64,000 bases of DNA from an uncultured Clostridia bacterium (GCA_944359365.1 CALVST010000002.1:42793-106792); one strand, 5' to 3'. Shown: positions 53,018-61,161, numbered from the stretch's first letter. Notes: generated by a model from the sequence alone, not told the origin. A program made the numbers and translations.

Positions 53018-54301
53018 ATGAACGGAACGGGGAGCGGTAAATTTTTAAGGAAAGTAAAGCATAACCGGAACGCGATCCTGTTTATTACGATAGGTCTTGC
53101 GTTCCCGCTGGTGCAGTTTATCCTCTTTTACATATGCGTCAACGCAAACTCCCTGATACTCGCTTTCAAAGAATATCAGGGAGATAACAGCTACTACATC
53201 CGCTCTTTTAACGATATATCGGGCGCAACAAATATATATTTTTATATCTATATCGACAGCACCCAATTCAAAAACGCGGATGGAGAACCTGTTTCGCCCG
53301 AAACTTTGTATAGCAACGGATTTTTCAAACCGCTCACAGGGCTGAGCGCATTCACATTTACGCCCGACGAGCCGCTCGCTTTCGATAGGTGGATACGCGT
53401 CAGCGGAACGCTTATTGACGGGGCGAAGGTTGATTCCGATAAGTTCTTCTTGCAGGGCGCAAACAACATCGACGATTGGACGGGCGGAGCGCAAGTAGGC
53501 GAAGGAAAAGTGTATAGCTACGTCTTCTATATTGACGATGTGTATATCGGCGATGCCGACGAGGTCAAAGTGGAAAACGACACCGTAGTATTCACTGCGG
53601 AAAGCGGCATCACTTACGACTTGTACAACGGCGAAACCCTTCTTGCATCGGATATCAAAACGGGGCATGACCTGAAACAGTACTTTGACGAAACGGGCGA
53701 TTATGTTTTGAATCTGCAAAAGACGAAGAACGGTATGTCTGTAGGAACGGCGGCTGTATTCGTGTATCAGACGGGCTTTATCAACAAAAACGAGATCAAT
53801 TCTTTCAACAGCACGAAAAACGTTGCAGAAATGACGGCGCCTTTCGATACAGGTGTAAACAATGCCGTATTGTCTTATTCCACAGAACAGCGCATAGGCG
53901 ACAGCGGATATTCCTTAAAATTGGAATGCAATGCGGAGTATAATTCGTATTATCTGCGTTCATTGAATGCGTTGACAGGTGTGACGAAATTTTCGTTCTA
54001 TATCTATATCGACAGCACTCAGTTTAAAAATATCGACGGAACTGCGGCATCTCCTTCCGTTTTATATAACAACGGATTTATAAGAAGTTTAAATGCATCA
54101 AACACATTTACGCCCGAAAAACCTCTTGTATTCAATGAATGGATACGCGTCGATGCTGTTATAACGGATACTTCAGGTTTTGAAAAAGGTATCTTGTTGC
54201 AGGCAGCAAATAATCCCGTCGAATGGGGCGGCGAATATGTCGAGGGGGCAAAAGCATACAGCTATGTCTTCTATATAGACGACGTGTATATGGAAGCCTG
54301 A
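53018..54301 (+). CDS. Chimeric frame: ABC permease N-terminus fused to two carbohydrate-binding-like repeats
   Basis: The first 50-55 residues are the start of a MalF-type permease (LFITIGLAFPLVQFILFYI then SLILAFKEY). The frame then runs without a stop into a soluble beta-sandwich protein. Two diverged copies of one module follow (about residues 56-182 and 304-427), sharing FYIYIDSTQFKN, LYSNGF/LYNNGF and YVFYIDDVY. Repeat 1 lacks the part that precedes NSYY in repeat 2, so its module has lost its start. The other permease, the rest of this one and the lipoprotein signal are missing. I read this as an in-frame deletion or an assembly misjoin of an importer-permease-permease-lipoprotein operon. 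The RBS (GGGAGAAG) is intact. Confidence 0.7.
   Translation: MNGTGSGKFLRKVKHNRNAILFITIGLAFPLVQFILFYICVNANSLILAFKEYQGDNSYYIRSFNDISGATNIYFYIYIDSTQFKNADGEPVSPETLYSNGFFKPLTGLSAFTFTPDEPLAFDRWIRVSGTLIDGAKVDSDKFFLQGANNIDDWTGGAQVGEGKVYSYVFYIDDVYIGDADEVKVENDTVVFTAESGITYDLYNGETLLASDIKTGHDLKQYFDETGDYVLNLQKTKNGMSVGTAAVFVYQTGFINKNEINSFNSTKNVAEMTAPFDTGVNNAVLSYSTEQRIGDSGYSLKLECNAEYNSYYLRSLNALTGVTKFSFYIYIDSTQFKNIDGTAASPSVLYNNGFIRSLNASNTFTPEKPLVFNEWIRVDAVITDTSGFEKGILLQAANNPVEWGGEYVEGAKAYSYVFYIDDVYMEA
53149..53183. repeat. Inverted repeat at the chimera junction
   Basis: CTCCCTGATA (53149-53158) and TATCAGGGAG (53174-53183) form a perfect 10-bp inverted repeat around 15 bases, exactly where permease sequence gives way to the binding module. 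Confidence 0.8.
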
Positions 54302-54302
54302 C

Positions 54303-54866
54303 AAATTTATAACGGGTATAAACCTCTTGTACGAAAACGAAATGTGCATTTTTCCCGACCTTAAAAACGGGGAATACCGCCTCGTGCGGGAGATCATGCA
54401 AAAGGGATTTCGGAAGGCTGCCTTTTTCGGCGGGCCGTTGGGCGACTATTACACGCGGCTGCGCTATGAAGGGTTTGAAAACGCGATCTCCGAAAATGCG
54501 GAATATGAGGGGGAATACTTCGACTGCGGCCATGCAATCAGCTTCGATTGCGGCACCCGTTCGATCGAGGCGTATATGCGCGGCAACAAACTGCCCGAAG
54601 TTATATTCTGCGTGAACGACGAACTCGCATACGGCGTCATAAAGGGTTTGAAAAGGCACGGTGTGCGCGTTCCGGAAGATGTTTCCGTCGTCGGGTTCGA
54701 CGGCATCAAGGGGCTTGTGTTGGACGATGTTCGGTTGACCACCGCCGTTATCCCCGTACAAAAAATGTGCAGCCGAGGCGTGGAAATGCTGCTCGGCGGC
54801 GGAAGTGAAAGAGAGATATTTCAGGTGAGTACCTCGTGTGGCAACACCGTGAAGGGAATGCAGTAA
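54303..54866 (+). pseudogene. C-terminal fragment of a LacI-family regulator
   Basis: The frame from about 54303 encodes only the effector-binding domain of a LacI/GalR-type repressor: YENEMCIFPDL, GFRKAAFFGGPLGDYY, FCVNDELAYGVIKGL, DVSVVGFDG and LTTAVIPVQKM are all typical. The N-terminal helix-turn-helix and the first lobe are missing, and there is no RBS or ATG at the 5' end (TTG at 54327 is the first usable start). It begins directly after the stop of the chimera, so it is a second broken gene in the same stretch. A complete version probably controlled locus IV. Confidence 0.75.
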
Positions 54867-54951
54867 CGCCTTTTCGGGCGGGGCAAACAGTGCAAACGTG
54901 CGTCCGCGCGCGATCTGCGGGCGCTGTGCATCGGTCAGGCAAGTTAGGTTT

Positions 54952-55905
54952 ATGGATATATTTTTTCTGGCAGGCACGGTCGTTTTGACGGCGTCTTCCT
55001 CAATGCTGATAAAAAAATCGAAAAACATCGCGGGCAGCGGTAGCACCGAGAGCATTTTCTTTACGTTGTTTATCGCCGTTTACTCGATCATTATTTTTAT
55101 TCTCATCAACAGATTCAAAATAACGCTGTATCCGCTCAATTTTGTCTTCGCATGCGCATATGCGGTACTAGGCATTTTTTCCAACGTCCTTATGATCAAG
55201 GCGTTTTCCTGCGGAAAGGTGTCCACTTACCTCATCATGACGAATACGGGCGCCGTGCTGTTCCCGTACATCGTGGGCATTATATGGTTGGACGAAGCTT
55301 TTTCCTTTATCAAAACGTTCGGCATAGTGCTTATGTGCGTCGCGTTCGTGATCAAAAATACGGGAACGGATCCTTCGGCACAACCGGCGGAAAAAATCTC
55401 TGATGTGAACGGCGAACAAGAAGCGGACGAAAAAAAGCCGAAGGCGAACAAGCTCTTTCTATTTCTTTGTCTTGCAGGCGCGTGTATTGCAGGTTTTGCC
55501 AATGTTGTCATTTCCCTCAACAGCACGCTCGTGCCGCTGTCGGACAATGTAAGCTTTTCCATTATGACGCAGACGTTCGTGCTCGGTTTGACGATAGCGT
55601 TCCTGCTTATTCGTTTCAATAAGACGAAGCAGACGCTGATGACCAACCGCAAAATGACGGGGCTTGCCAATTTAGGCGTAGCGCTCGCCTATTCGGCGAT
55701 CGCCGGCGGCGGACTCATATTTTCGCTCGAATCGGCAAAGCGGCTACCTTCTTCGGTCGTGTTCCCCATTTCGAGCAGCGGCAATATCGTGCTCGTTACT
55801 ATTTTCGACACGCTTTTTTATAAAGAAAAATTCACCCTGCGCGACCTGATCGCCACGGTGCTGATCGTCGTGGCGATCGTTCTCGTATCGCTCGGCGGCG
55901 CGTAA
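54952..55905 (+). CDS. EamA/DMT-superfamily transporter
   Basis: A 317-residue membrane protein with about ten membrane helices arranged as two five-helix halves (residues 1-138 and 180-317), separated by a charged linker rich in Glu and Lys (about residues 140-172). Strands such as GIIWLDEAFSFIKTFGIVLM and VTIFDTLFYKEKFTLRDLIA end each half, as in drug/metabolite transporters. The substrate is unknown. The ATG at 54952 has only a weak RBS; earlier in-frame codons from 54898 look non-coding. It converges on the 55980 gene at a 40-base palindrome. Confidence 0.85.
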   Translation: MDIFFLAGTVVLTASSSMLIKKSKNIAGSGSTESIFFTLFIAVYSIIIFILINRFKITLYPLNFVFACAYAVLGIFSNVLMIKAFSCGKVSTYLIMTNTGAVLFPYIVGIIWLDEAFSFIKTFGIVLMCVAFVIKNTGTDPSAQPAEKISDVNGEQEADEKKPKANKLFLFLCLAGACIAGFANVVISLNSTLVPLSDNVSFSIMTQTFVLGLTIAFLLIRFNKTKQTLMTNRKMTGLANLGVALAYSAIAGGGLIFSLESAKRLPSSVVFPISSSGNIVLVTIFDTLFYKEKFTLRDLIATVLIVVAIVLVSLGGA

Positions 55906-55920
55906 AAACATCCGTAAAAC

Positions 55921-55960
55921 GTGTGCGGGAGGCAAACTTGCAAGTTTGCCTCCCGCACAC
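55921..55960. terminator. 40-base perfect palindrome, bidirectional terminator
   Basis: A 20-bp arm starting GTGTGCGGGAGG at 55921 pairs with its exact complement ending at 55960, followed by TTTT and preceded by AAAAC. It separates two convergent genes. Confidence 0.88.
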
Positions 55961-55979
55961 TTTTGTTCGAAAAATCCTC

Positions 55980-56735
55980 TTACGTCTTGCCGAAAATGCG
56001 CACCAACACGGCGGCGGCGAGCATCAGCCCACCCGCTGCGATATAATATACGGGGAAAAAGCTGATCAGGCTGAACAAAAGCAGCGCCGTGCCCGCCAAA
56101 AGGTAGCCGCGCCAGCTTTTGCGGGAAAGTCGCAGCCGTATCCCGTTTTTCAGGCTGCGCCTGATTTGGTTCCCCATGATGTAATTTTCGGGCAGCCTGC
56201 CCGCCTCTTTCAGCAGGGAATATACTTTTTCCGCTCCCCAAAGTTCGATGCCGAAGGAAATTGCGAGCGATTCCGCGTCTTTGGTGAAAGAGGACGCGAG
56301 AACCGCCTTTTCCCCGCCGCCCGAGCGTACCACGGCGGCGAGTTCGTCTGCCGTGGCAGGTTCGAGCTTGAACAAAAGGAAGTATCGCTTTTCTTCGACC
56401 GCGATGCAGCCGTTTTCTATTTTTGCGTCCTTTCCGCTCTCGCAGGCAAGCGCTTCGGCAACTCTCTTTTCGTTGTTTTCGGGCGAGTCCATCGCCAAGT
56501 GGAAGGAAAGTTTTTGCACTTCGAGCTTATCCTGCCGCGCGGTATAGCGTTTGCCGCGGTGCCTTTTTATAAAAAGATGCAAAAGAAAGGTCAGCGCGCC
56601 CGCCGCGGCGAGCGCACAGAGGAGCGCGCCCCAAAGCGCGCTTATATAAAAGCGGAATATGCAAAAAAAGAAAAGAAAGGAGATGCAGAGAAGGAATAAA
56701 GTGTCCGTCCAAAGCGGCAGATCGATTTTTTTCAT
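55980..56735 (-). CDS. Membrane protein of unknown function
   Basis: A 251-residue protein I do not recognise. Two membrane helices near the N-terminus (about residues 10-30 and 33-55) and two near the C-terminus (about 208-226 and 228-246) flank a soluble middle of about 150 residues. That middle has a pattern of alternating strands and helices and the charged core GIELWGAEKVYSLLKEAG, which loosely resembles a restriction-endonuclease-like or NERD-type fold, but this is only an impression. The ATG at 56735 has a weak RBS. A long open frame continues upstream to 58376 on this strand but is antisense shadow of nadD. Confidence 0.65.
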   Translation of the reverse strand: MKKIDLPLWTDTLFLLCISFLFFFCIFRFYISALWGALLCALAAAGALTFLLHLFIKRHRGKRYTARQDKLEVQKLSFHLAMDSPENNEKRVAEALACESGKDAKIENGCIAVEEKRYFLLFKLEPATADELAAVVRSGGGEKAVLASSFTKDAESLAISFGIELWGAEKVYSLLKEAGRLPENYIMGNQIRRSLKNGIRLRLSRKSWRGYLLAGTALLLFSLISFFPVYYIAAGGLMLAAAVLVRIFGKT

Positions 56736-56780
56736 ACCATTTTTGCCGCGCCGCAGGGGATGCTCGGCTTTTTGTTTTTG

Positions 56781-56808
56781 CCGCCCGCGCGCAGGCGCGC
56801 GCGGGCGG
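56781..56808. repeat. Very GC-rich hairpin in the divergent gap
   Basis: CCGCCCGCGCGC (56781-56792) pairs with GCGCGCGGGCGG (56797-56808) over a four-base loop. It lies upstream of both divergent genes and lacks a proper T tract on either strand, so it may be a transcript-boundary or insulating structure. Confidence 0.6.
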
Positions 56809-56855
56809 CGGCGCGGCTTTCTTTGATTTTTACCGCTTTTTCTCTTTTTTAAACG

Positions 56856-56884
56856 TTGCAAGTTGCCCGTGGATATGGTATAAT
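56856..56884 (+). promoter_or_regulatory. Promoter of nadD-rsfS
   Basis: TTGCAA (56856-56861), a 17-base spacer and TATAAT (56879-56884), with TGG just before the -10 (extended -10). Confidence 0.8.
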
Positions 56885-56951
56885 ATTGGAAAATATAGGC
56901 AAAGCTGACAAGAGGGCGGCGCGCACATGCCGCAGGGGCGGCAAAAGAGTT

Positions 56952-58097
56952 ATGAAAATCGTAATATTCGGCGGGAGTTTCGATCCCGTCCATGCGGAAC
57001 ACGTCAATATGGTCAGGGCGGCGCAGGAAGCGCTCTCGCCCGATAAAGTCATCGTTATGCCCGCCTTTATTCCGCCGCATAAGCAGGACAGGGCGCTTGC
57101 ATCCCCGCAGGACAGGCTGAATATGGCAAAACTCGCCTTTGCGGGCATAAAAAACTGCGAGGTGAGCGCCTACGAGCTGAATGCGGGCGGCACGAGCTAT
57201 ACCTATCTTACGCTCGGGTACCTGCACGGAAAATATCCCGGCGCGCAGCTCTACTTCCTCGTCGGCGCGGACATGCTCAAAGATTTTTATACTTGGAAAC
57301 AGCCCGAAACCATCCTTTCTTTGGCAGAGCTTGCCGTGTGCAACAGGGAAGGGGATAAAATAGGCTATTCCGCCGAGCAGCTGCGCTTTTTTGCCAAGTT
57401 CAGAAAAAAATTTATCGGCATAGAATATACGGGAAGGGATATCTCTTCCACCAAGGCGCGCGTGCTTGCGGCGTTCGGCGAGGATCTGAAACCGTATCTT
57501 CCCTTCGACGTGATCGATTATATCGAGGCGAACGAACTTTACAGAATAAAGGGCGTAAAGGGCGCGCTTTCTTATTTGAAACCTTCGCGCAGAAAACATA
57601 CCCTCGGCGTGGCGCTCACCGCGGCGAAATATGCGGCGAAATACAGGCTGCCCGAGCGCAACGCGATACTTGCGGCGGCATTGCACGACGTGGCGAAAAA
57701 CATGCCCGAAAACGCGCCCGAGCTGAGCGGATTTGCCATTGCGGAAAAGGTGCCGCATCCCGTACTGCATCAATACACGGGCGCATACGTTGCGGAGCAT
57801 ACGCTCGGAATAGACGACGAGGACGTGCTCAACGCCGTGCGGTACCATACGTCGGGCAGGCCGAACATGAGCGATCTCGAAAAGCTGATATTCCTTTCGG
57901 ATATGCTCGAACCGAGCCGCGACTTCAAGGGGATAGAAAAGCTGCGCAGAGCGTTCGCGGAAGATCTGAACGAATGTATGTATATCAGCCTGAAACACGA
58001 GCTGAAACATCTGAAAAAAGCGGGCGGAGAGATCTACCCGCTCACCGTAAAGGCATACGAATATTATAAAAAGCTGAGGAAACAGACAAATGGCTGA
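56952..58097 (+). CDS. nadD: Fused nicotinate-nucleotide adenylyltransferase and HD-domain (YqeK-like) hydrolase
   Basis: A bifunctional protein of 381 residues. Residues 1-190 are NadD, which adenylates nicotinate mononucleotide in NAD synthesis: FGGSFDPVHAEHV at the N-terminus, PAFIPPHK near 36 and GRDISSTKAR near 165. Residues about 200-381 are an HD-domain phosphohydrolase like YqeK, with RRKHTLGVA near 216, LHDVAKNM (H245, D246) and VRYHTSGRPNM near 297; YqeK homologues hydrolyse Ap4A. In most Firmicutes these are two adjacent genes; here they are joined. The frame opens at 56856, but the ATG at 56952 gives the true NadD start. The last bases overlap rsfS by eight. Confidence 0.93.
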   Translation: MKIVIFGGSFDPVHAEHVNMVRAAQEALSPDKVIVMPAFIPPHKQDRALASPQDRLNMAKLAFAGIKNCEVSAYELNAGGTSYTYLTLGYLHGKYPGAQLYFLVGADMLKDFYTWKQPETILSLAELAVCNREGDKIGYSAEQLRFFAKFRKKFIGIEYTGRDISSTKARVLAAFGEDLKPYLPFDVIDYIEANELYRIKGVKGALSYLKPSRRKHTLGVALTAAKYAAKYRLPERNAILAAALHDVAKNMPENAPELSGFAIAEKVPHPVLHQYTGAYVAEHTLGIDDEDVLNAVRYHTSGRPNMSDLEKLIFLSDMLEPSRDFKGIEKLRRAFAEDLNECMYISLKHELKHLKKAGGEIYPLTVKAYEYYKKLRKQTNG

Positions 58098-58485
58098 AAG
58101 AAAAAAGGCGGCAAACAGGAAGGCGGAACCCCAAAAATCGGAGCAAAGGCTGCTCGCGGAAAAGATTTGCGCGCTGCTTTCCGCGAAAAAGGCGGAGGAC
58201 ATCCTCATCATCGACGTCACGGAAAAAACGACGTTGTGCGACTTTTTCGTGATCGCAAGCGGGCACAGCTCCACGCAGGTCAAGGCACTGTGCGACCACG
58301 TCGAAGAAAAGCTGTCGGCAGAGGGCGTCGAGCCGCGCCGCACCGAAGGCACGCGCGAGGGGCGTTGGGGCGTCATCGATTACGGCGACGTCATCGTGCA
58401 TATATTCAACGACGAATCGCGCCTCTTTTATCATCTTGAAAGGCTTTGGCAGGACGGCGAAAACGCGACTTCCTATAAAGACTGA
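58090..58485 (+). CDS. rsfS: Ribosomal silencing factor RsfS
   Basis: Binds ribosomal protein uL14 and blocks subunit joining in starved cells. The 131-residue protein starts with a lysine-rich stretch, then shows IDVTEKTTLCDFFVIASG near residue 40, EGTREGRWGVIDYGDVIVHIF near 88 (marking the family's C-terminal core) and YHLERLW near the end. It overlaps the nadD-yqeK frame by eight bases, the standard gene order in Firmicutes. Confidence 0.94.
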   Translation: MAERKKAANRKAEPQKSEQRLLAEKICALLSAKKAEDILIIDVTEKTTLCDFFVIASGHSSTQVKALCDHVEEKLSAEGVEPRRTEGTREGRWGVIDYGDVIVHIFNDESRLFYHLERLWQDGENATSYKD

Positions 58486-58527
58486 CCGAAGGGGCGCGCA
58501 TTGCGGGGGAGTTTTGTGCGGCGCGGT

Positions 58528-58797
58528 TCATTCAAAGCGTATCTTTTTCGGCTCGGAGTACTTTGCGGAACGGTTCACGCGCTTTTTTTCGACGATGTAG
58601 TAAACGCGCTGTTCCTTCTTTTCTTCGGGCTTTTTCTCTTCTTTGGCAGGCTCCGGCGGGGCAGGTTTTTCCGTCGCCTTCTTTTTCGAGGCGGCGCGCA
58701 CGCGCAAAAGCCGCGCGAACACGCCTATGGCAAAGCAAAGGGCGAACAGGATAACCAAATACAGTCCGCCCCACAGGGAAGACGCGAGCAGGTTCAA
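58528..58797 (-). CDS. Small single-span membrane protein with a Lys/Glu/Pro-rich tail
   Basis: An 89-residue protein starting at a TTG (58797), chosen because AAAGGAG lies six bases upstream on the minus strand and the sequence then begins with a membrane helix (LWGGLYLVILFALCFAIGVF, about residues 9-28). A highly charged tail follows (KPAPPEPAKEEKKPEEKKE) and ends in YYIVEKKRV. I do not know its function. It is convergent with rsfS with no obvious terminator between them. Confidence 0.6.
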   Translation of the reverse strand: MNLLASSLWGGLYLVILFALCFAIGVFARLLRVRAASKKKATEKPAPPEPAKEEKKPEEKKEQRVYYIVEKKRVNRSAKYSEPKKIRFE

Positions 58798-58919
58798 GGC
58801 GCACTCCTTTGCGGCTCTGCGTGGCAGTGCAAAGCCGCTCTTATGATATGACAATATAATAGCGGACGTGCGTGCGCGAATGCGGGCGTTTTCTGTCCGT
58901 TCGGGGGAATTTTTGGCGT

Positions 58920-60218
58920 ATGAGAGTATACGACGTGATAGAGGCAAAGAAAAACCGCCGCGCGCTTACCGAAAGCGAGATCCGCTTTTTCGTGCAAAGC
59001 GTTGCCGACGGCTCTGCGACGGACAGCCAGATCGCGGCTTTCTGCATGGCGACGCTGCTCAACGGAATGACGGACGAAGAGACGTTTCTGTTGACGGACG
59101 CGATGGCAAAAAGCGGCGAACGCGCGCCCCGGCCTGTGTCTGCGGGCGTGTTCGCGGATAAACATTCCACGGGCGGCGTATCCGATTCCACGACGCTCAT
59201 TTTAGTGCCCGTGCTCGCGGCTTTGGGCATAAAATGCGCGAAATATTCGGGCAGGGGGCTCGCGCATACGGGCGGCACGCTCGACAAGCTGGAGAGCTTT
59301 GCCGGGGTGCGCGTAGACCTTTCCCCCGAGGCGTTCGAAAGGCAGGTGAACGAGGTCGGCGCCGCCGTTTCCGGTCAGACGGTTTCGACCGTTCCCGCGG
59401 ATAAGCGCATGTACGCCGTGCGCGACGTGACCGCCACCGTAGACAGCATCCCGCTCATCGCCTCTTCGGTGATGAGCAAAAAACTCGCGTCGTTTGCGGA
59501 CATCATCCTGCTCGACGTAAAATACGGCGACGGCGCGTTCATGCGCGCGCCGAAAGATGCGGAAAAACTCGCGCGGCTGATGGTTTCCATAGGGGAAAGG
59601 GCGGGAAGAAGGATGCTCGCCGCCGTTACCTGTATGGATTCGCCCCTCGGCGACAATATCGGCTGCAATGCGGAAGTCAACGAAGTGCTGCAAATTTTGC
59701 GCGGGGAAAAGGAAAACGGACTTTCCCGCCTTTCCCTCTTCCACGCGGCAAAAATTTTGCAGGAGGCGGAAGGCGTATCGGAGCGTGAAGCCGAGGCGCG
59801 CGCATACGAAGTTTTGCGTTCGGGCGCGGCGCTGAAAAAACTGTCGGAGATCGTCGCCGCGCAGGGCGGCTGCGCGGGCGACGTTTACAAAACGCTCCCG
59901 TTGGCAAAAAACGTATACGAAGTGCGCGCGCCGGAAAGCGGGTATGTGCAGGTCAGCGCATTGGCGCTCGGCAGGGCGTGCGCCGAAATAGGCGGCGGAC
60001 GAGCGAAGGAAGGGGACGAAATTGACCACGCCGCAGGCATTATACTCAAAAAGCGGCAGGGGGAACGCGCCGAAAAGGGCGAACCGCTCGCCGAAATATA
60101 TTATAACGGAGCTTTGAAAGAGGGCGGTGCGCTCGCGGAGAGCGCGTTCCGCATCGGCGATAAAAAAATTCAAGAGCGCCCGCTCGTTTATACGTTCGTG
60201 GGCGGAAAAAGGAGCTGA
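58920..60218 (+). CDS. pdp: Pyrimidine-nucleoside (thymidine) phosphorylase
   Basis: Cleaves pyrimidine nucleosides with phosphate to base and (deoxy)ribose 1-phosphate. The product is 432 residues, typical of the family: an alpha domain with RFFVQSVADGSATDSQIAAF, the signature KHSTGGVSDSTTLILVP near residue 80, YSGRGLAHTGGTLDKLE near 108, and a C-terminal beta-hammerhead domain (VRAPESGYVQ near 343). The frame opens at 58872, but the ATG at 58920 gives the standard start. It is two bases from deoC, forming a salvage pair for deoxyribonucleosides. Confidence 0.94.
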   Translation: MRVYDVIEAKKNRRALTESEIRFFVQSVADGSATDSQIAAFCMATLLNGMTDEETFLLTDAMAKSGERAPRPVSAGVFADKHSTGGVSDSTTLILVPVLAALGIKCAKYSGRGLAHTGGTLDKLESFAGVRVDLSPEAFERQVNEVGAAVSGQTVSTVPADKRMYAVRDVTATVDSIPLIASSVMSKKLASFADIILLDVKYGDGAFMRAPKDAEKLARLMVSIGERAGRRMLAAVTCMDSPLGDNIGCNAEVNEVLQILRGEKENGLSRLSLFHAAKILQEAEGVSEREAEARAYEVLRSGAALKKLSEIVAAQGGCAGDVYKTLPLAKNVYEVRAPESGYVQVSALALGRACAEIGGGRAKEGDEIDHAAGIILKKRQGERAEKGEPLAEIYYNGALKEGGALAESAFRIGDKKIQERPLVYTFVGGKRS

Positions 60219-60220
60219 AT

Positions 60221-61078
60221 ATGTTCAAAAGGAAAAAGAAAGAGTCGGCGGAAGAACGCGAGGAAGAAAAAATAGAGCAGGAGGCGAAGGAGATCGCTGA
60301 ACAGGCGGAAAAAGCGGAAGAACAGCGCCCCGCGGCACCTGCGCCCGATACGGTGACCGACGCCGAGCGCGCCGAGTTCGAGGAATTCAAAAAACAGAAA
60401 AAACTGCTTGAAATAAAGCGCCTGCTCAAAATGATAGATCATACCCTTCTCAAACAGACGGCGACGCGCGACGAAATCAAAAAACTGTGCGAAGAAGCGA
60501 AAACATACGGCTTTCATTCCGTGTGCGTGCAGCCCGTGTACGTTGCAGACTGTTTCCGTTTTCTCAAAGACGCGCAGGCGATCAAGATCGCTTGTGTGGT
60601 CGGCTTCCCGATGGGGGAAAACAAGACGGAGACGAAGGTGTACGAAACAAAAAAAGCCATCGCCGACGGCGCGGATGAAATTGATATGGTCGTGTGTATT
60701 TCCGCCATCAAAAACGGCAATTTCGGCTATGTAAAGCGCGAGATCAAAAAGGTGGTCAGGGCGGCGAAGGGCTGCCCCGTGAAGGTGATCATAGAAACTT
60801 CTCTTTTAACGAGGGAAGAGATGTTGAAGGCTGCCGTTTGCGCGCGCGATGCGGGCGCCGCGTTCGTAAAGACGAGCACGGGCTATTTCGGCAGCGGCGC
60901 GAAGGCGGAAGACGTGCGACTGCTCAAACAGACGGTGCGCGGAGATTGCCTGGTCAAGGCTTCCGGCGGCATCAAAAATGCCGAACAGTTCAAAGCGATG
61001 GTCGCGGCGGGCGCTGACAGGATCGGCACAAGTTCGGGCGTAGACATTGCCGAAGAGATCAAAAAAGCAGAACAATGA
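60221..61078 (+). CDS. deoC: Deoxyribose-phosphate aldolase with an N-terminal charged extension
   Basis: Splits 2-deoxyribose 5-phosphate into acetaldehyde and glyceraldehyde 3-phosphate. The class I aldolase core runs from about residue 68 (LKMIDHTLLKQTAT) to the end, with VVGFPMGENKTETKVYE near 127, EIDMVVCISAIK near 153, the Schiff-base Lys217 in FVKTSTGYFG and KASGGIKN near 247. Residues 1-65 are an extra, mostly Glu/Lys helix of coiled-coil type not found in the usual 220-residue enzyme. The ATG has GGAG nearby and no internal start has a better RBS, so the extension is probably real. It follows pdp by two bases, and a terminator follows. Confidence 0.92.
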   Translation: MFKRKKKESAEEREEEKIEQEAKEIAEQAEKAEEQRPAAPAPDTVTDAERAEFEEFKKQKKLLEIKRLLKMIDHTLLKQTATRDEIKKLCEEAKTYGFHSVCVQPVYVADCFRFLKDAQAIKIACVVGFPMGENKTETKVYETKKAIADGADEIDMVVCISAIKNGNFGYVKREIKKVVRAAKGCPVKVIIETSLLTREEMLKAAVCARDAGAAFVKTSTGYFGSGAKAEDVRLLKQTVRGDCLVKASGGIKNAEQFKAMVAAGADRIGTSSGVDIAEEIKKAEQ

Positions 61079-61105
61079 CCTTCCCGTTTTACGGATAGAG
61101 GACAA

Positions 61106-61150
61106 AAAACAGCGGGCGCCGCGGCATTCAGCCGCGGCGCCCGCTGTTTT
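61106..61150. terminator. Bidirectional rho-independent terminator
   Basis: A 20-bp perfect stem from AAAACAGCGGGC (61106) to the complement ending at 61150 with a five-base loop. It sits between the convergent deoC and cimA genes. Confidence 0.9.
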
Positions 61151-61161
61151 ATAATTGACAG

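Noticed and set aside
56736-58376. Upstream extension of the 55980 minus-strand frame
   Set aside because: It is antisense to nadD-yqeK and rsfS; only the part after the ATG at 56735 looks like protein.
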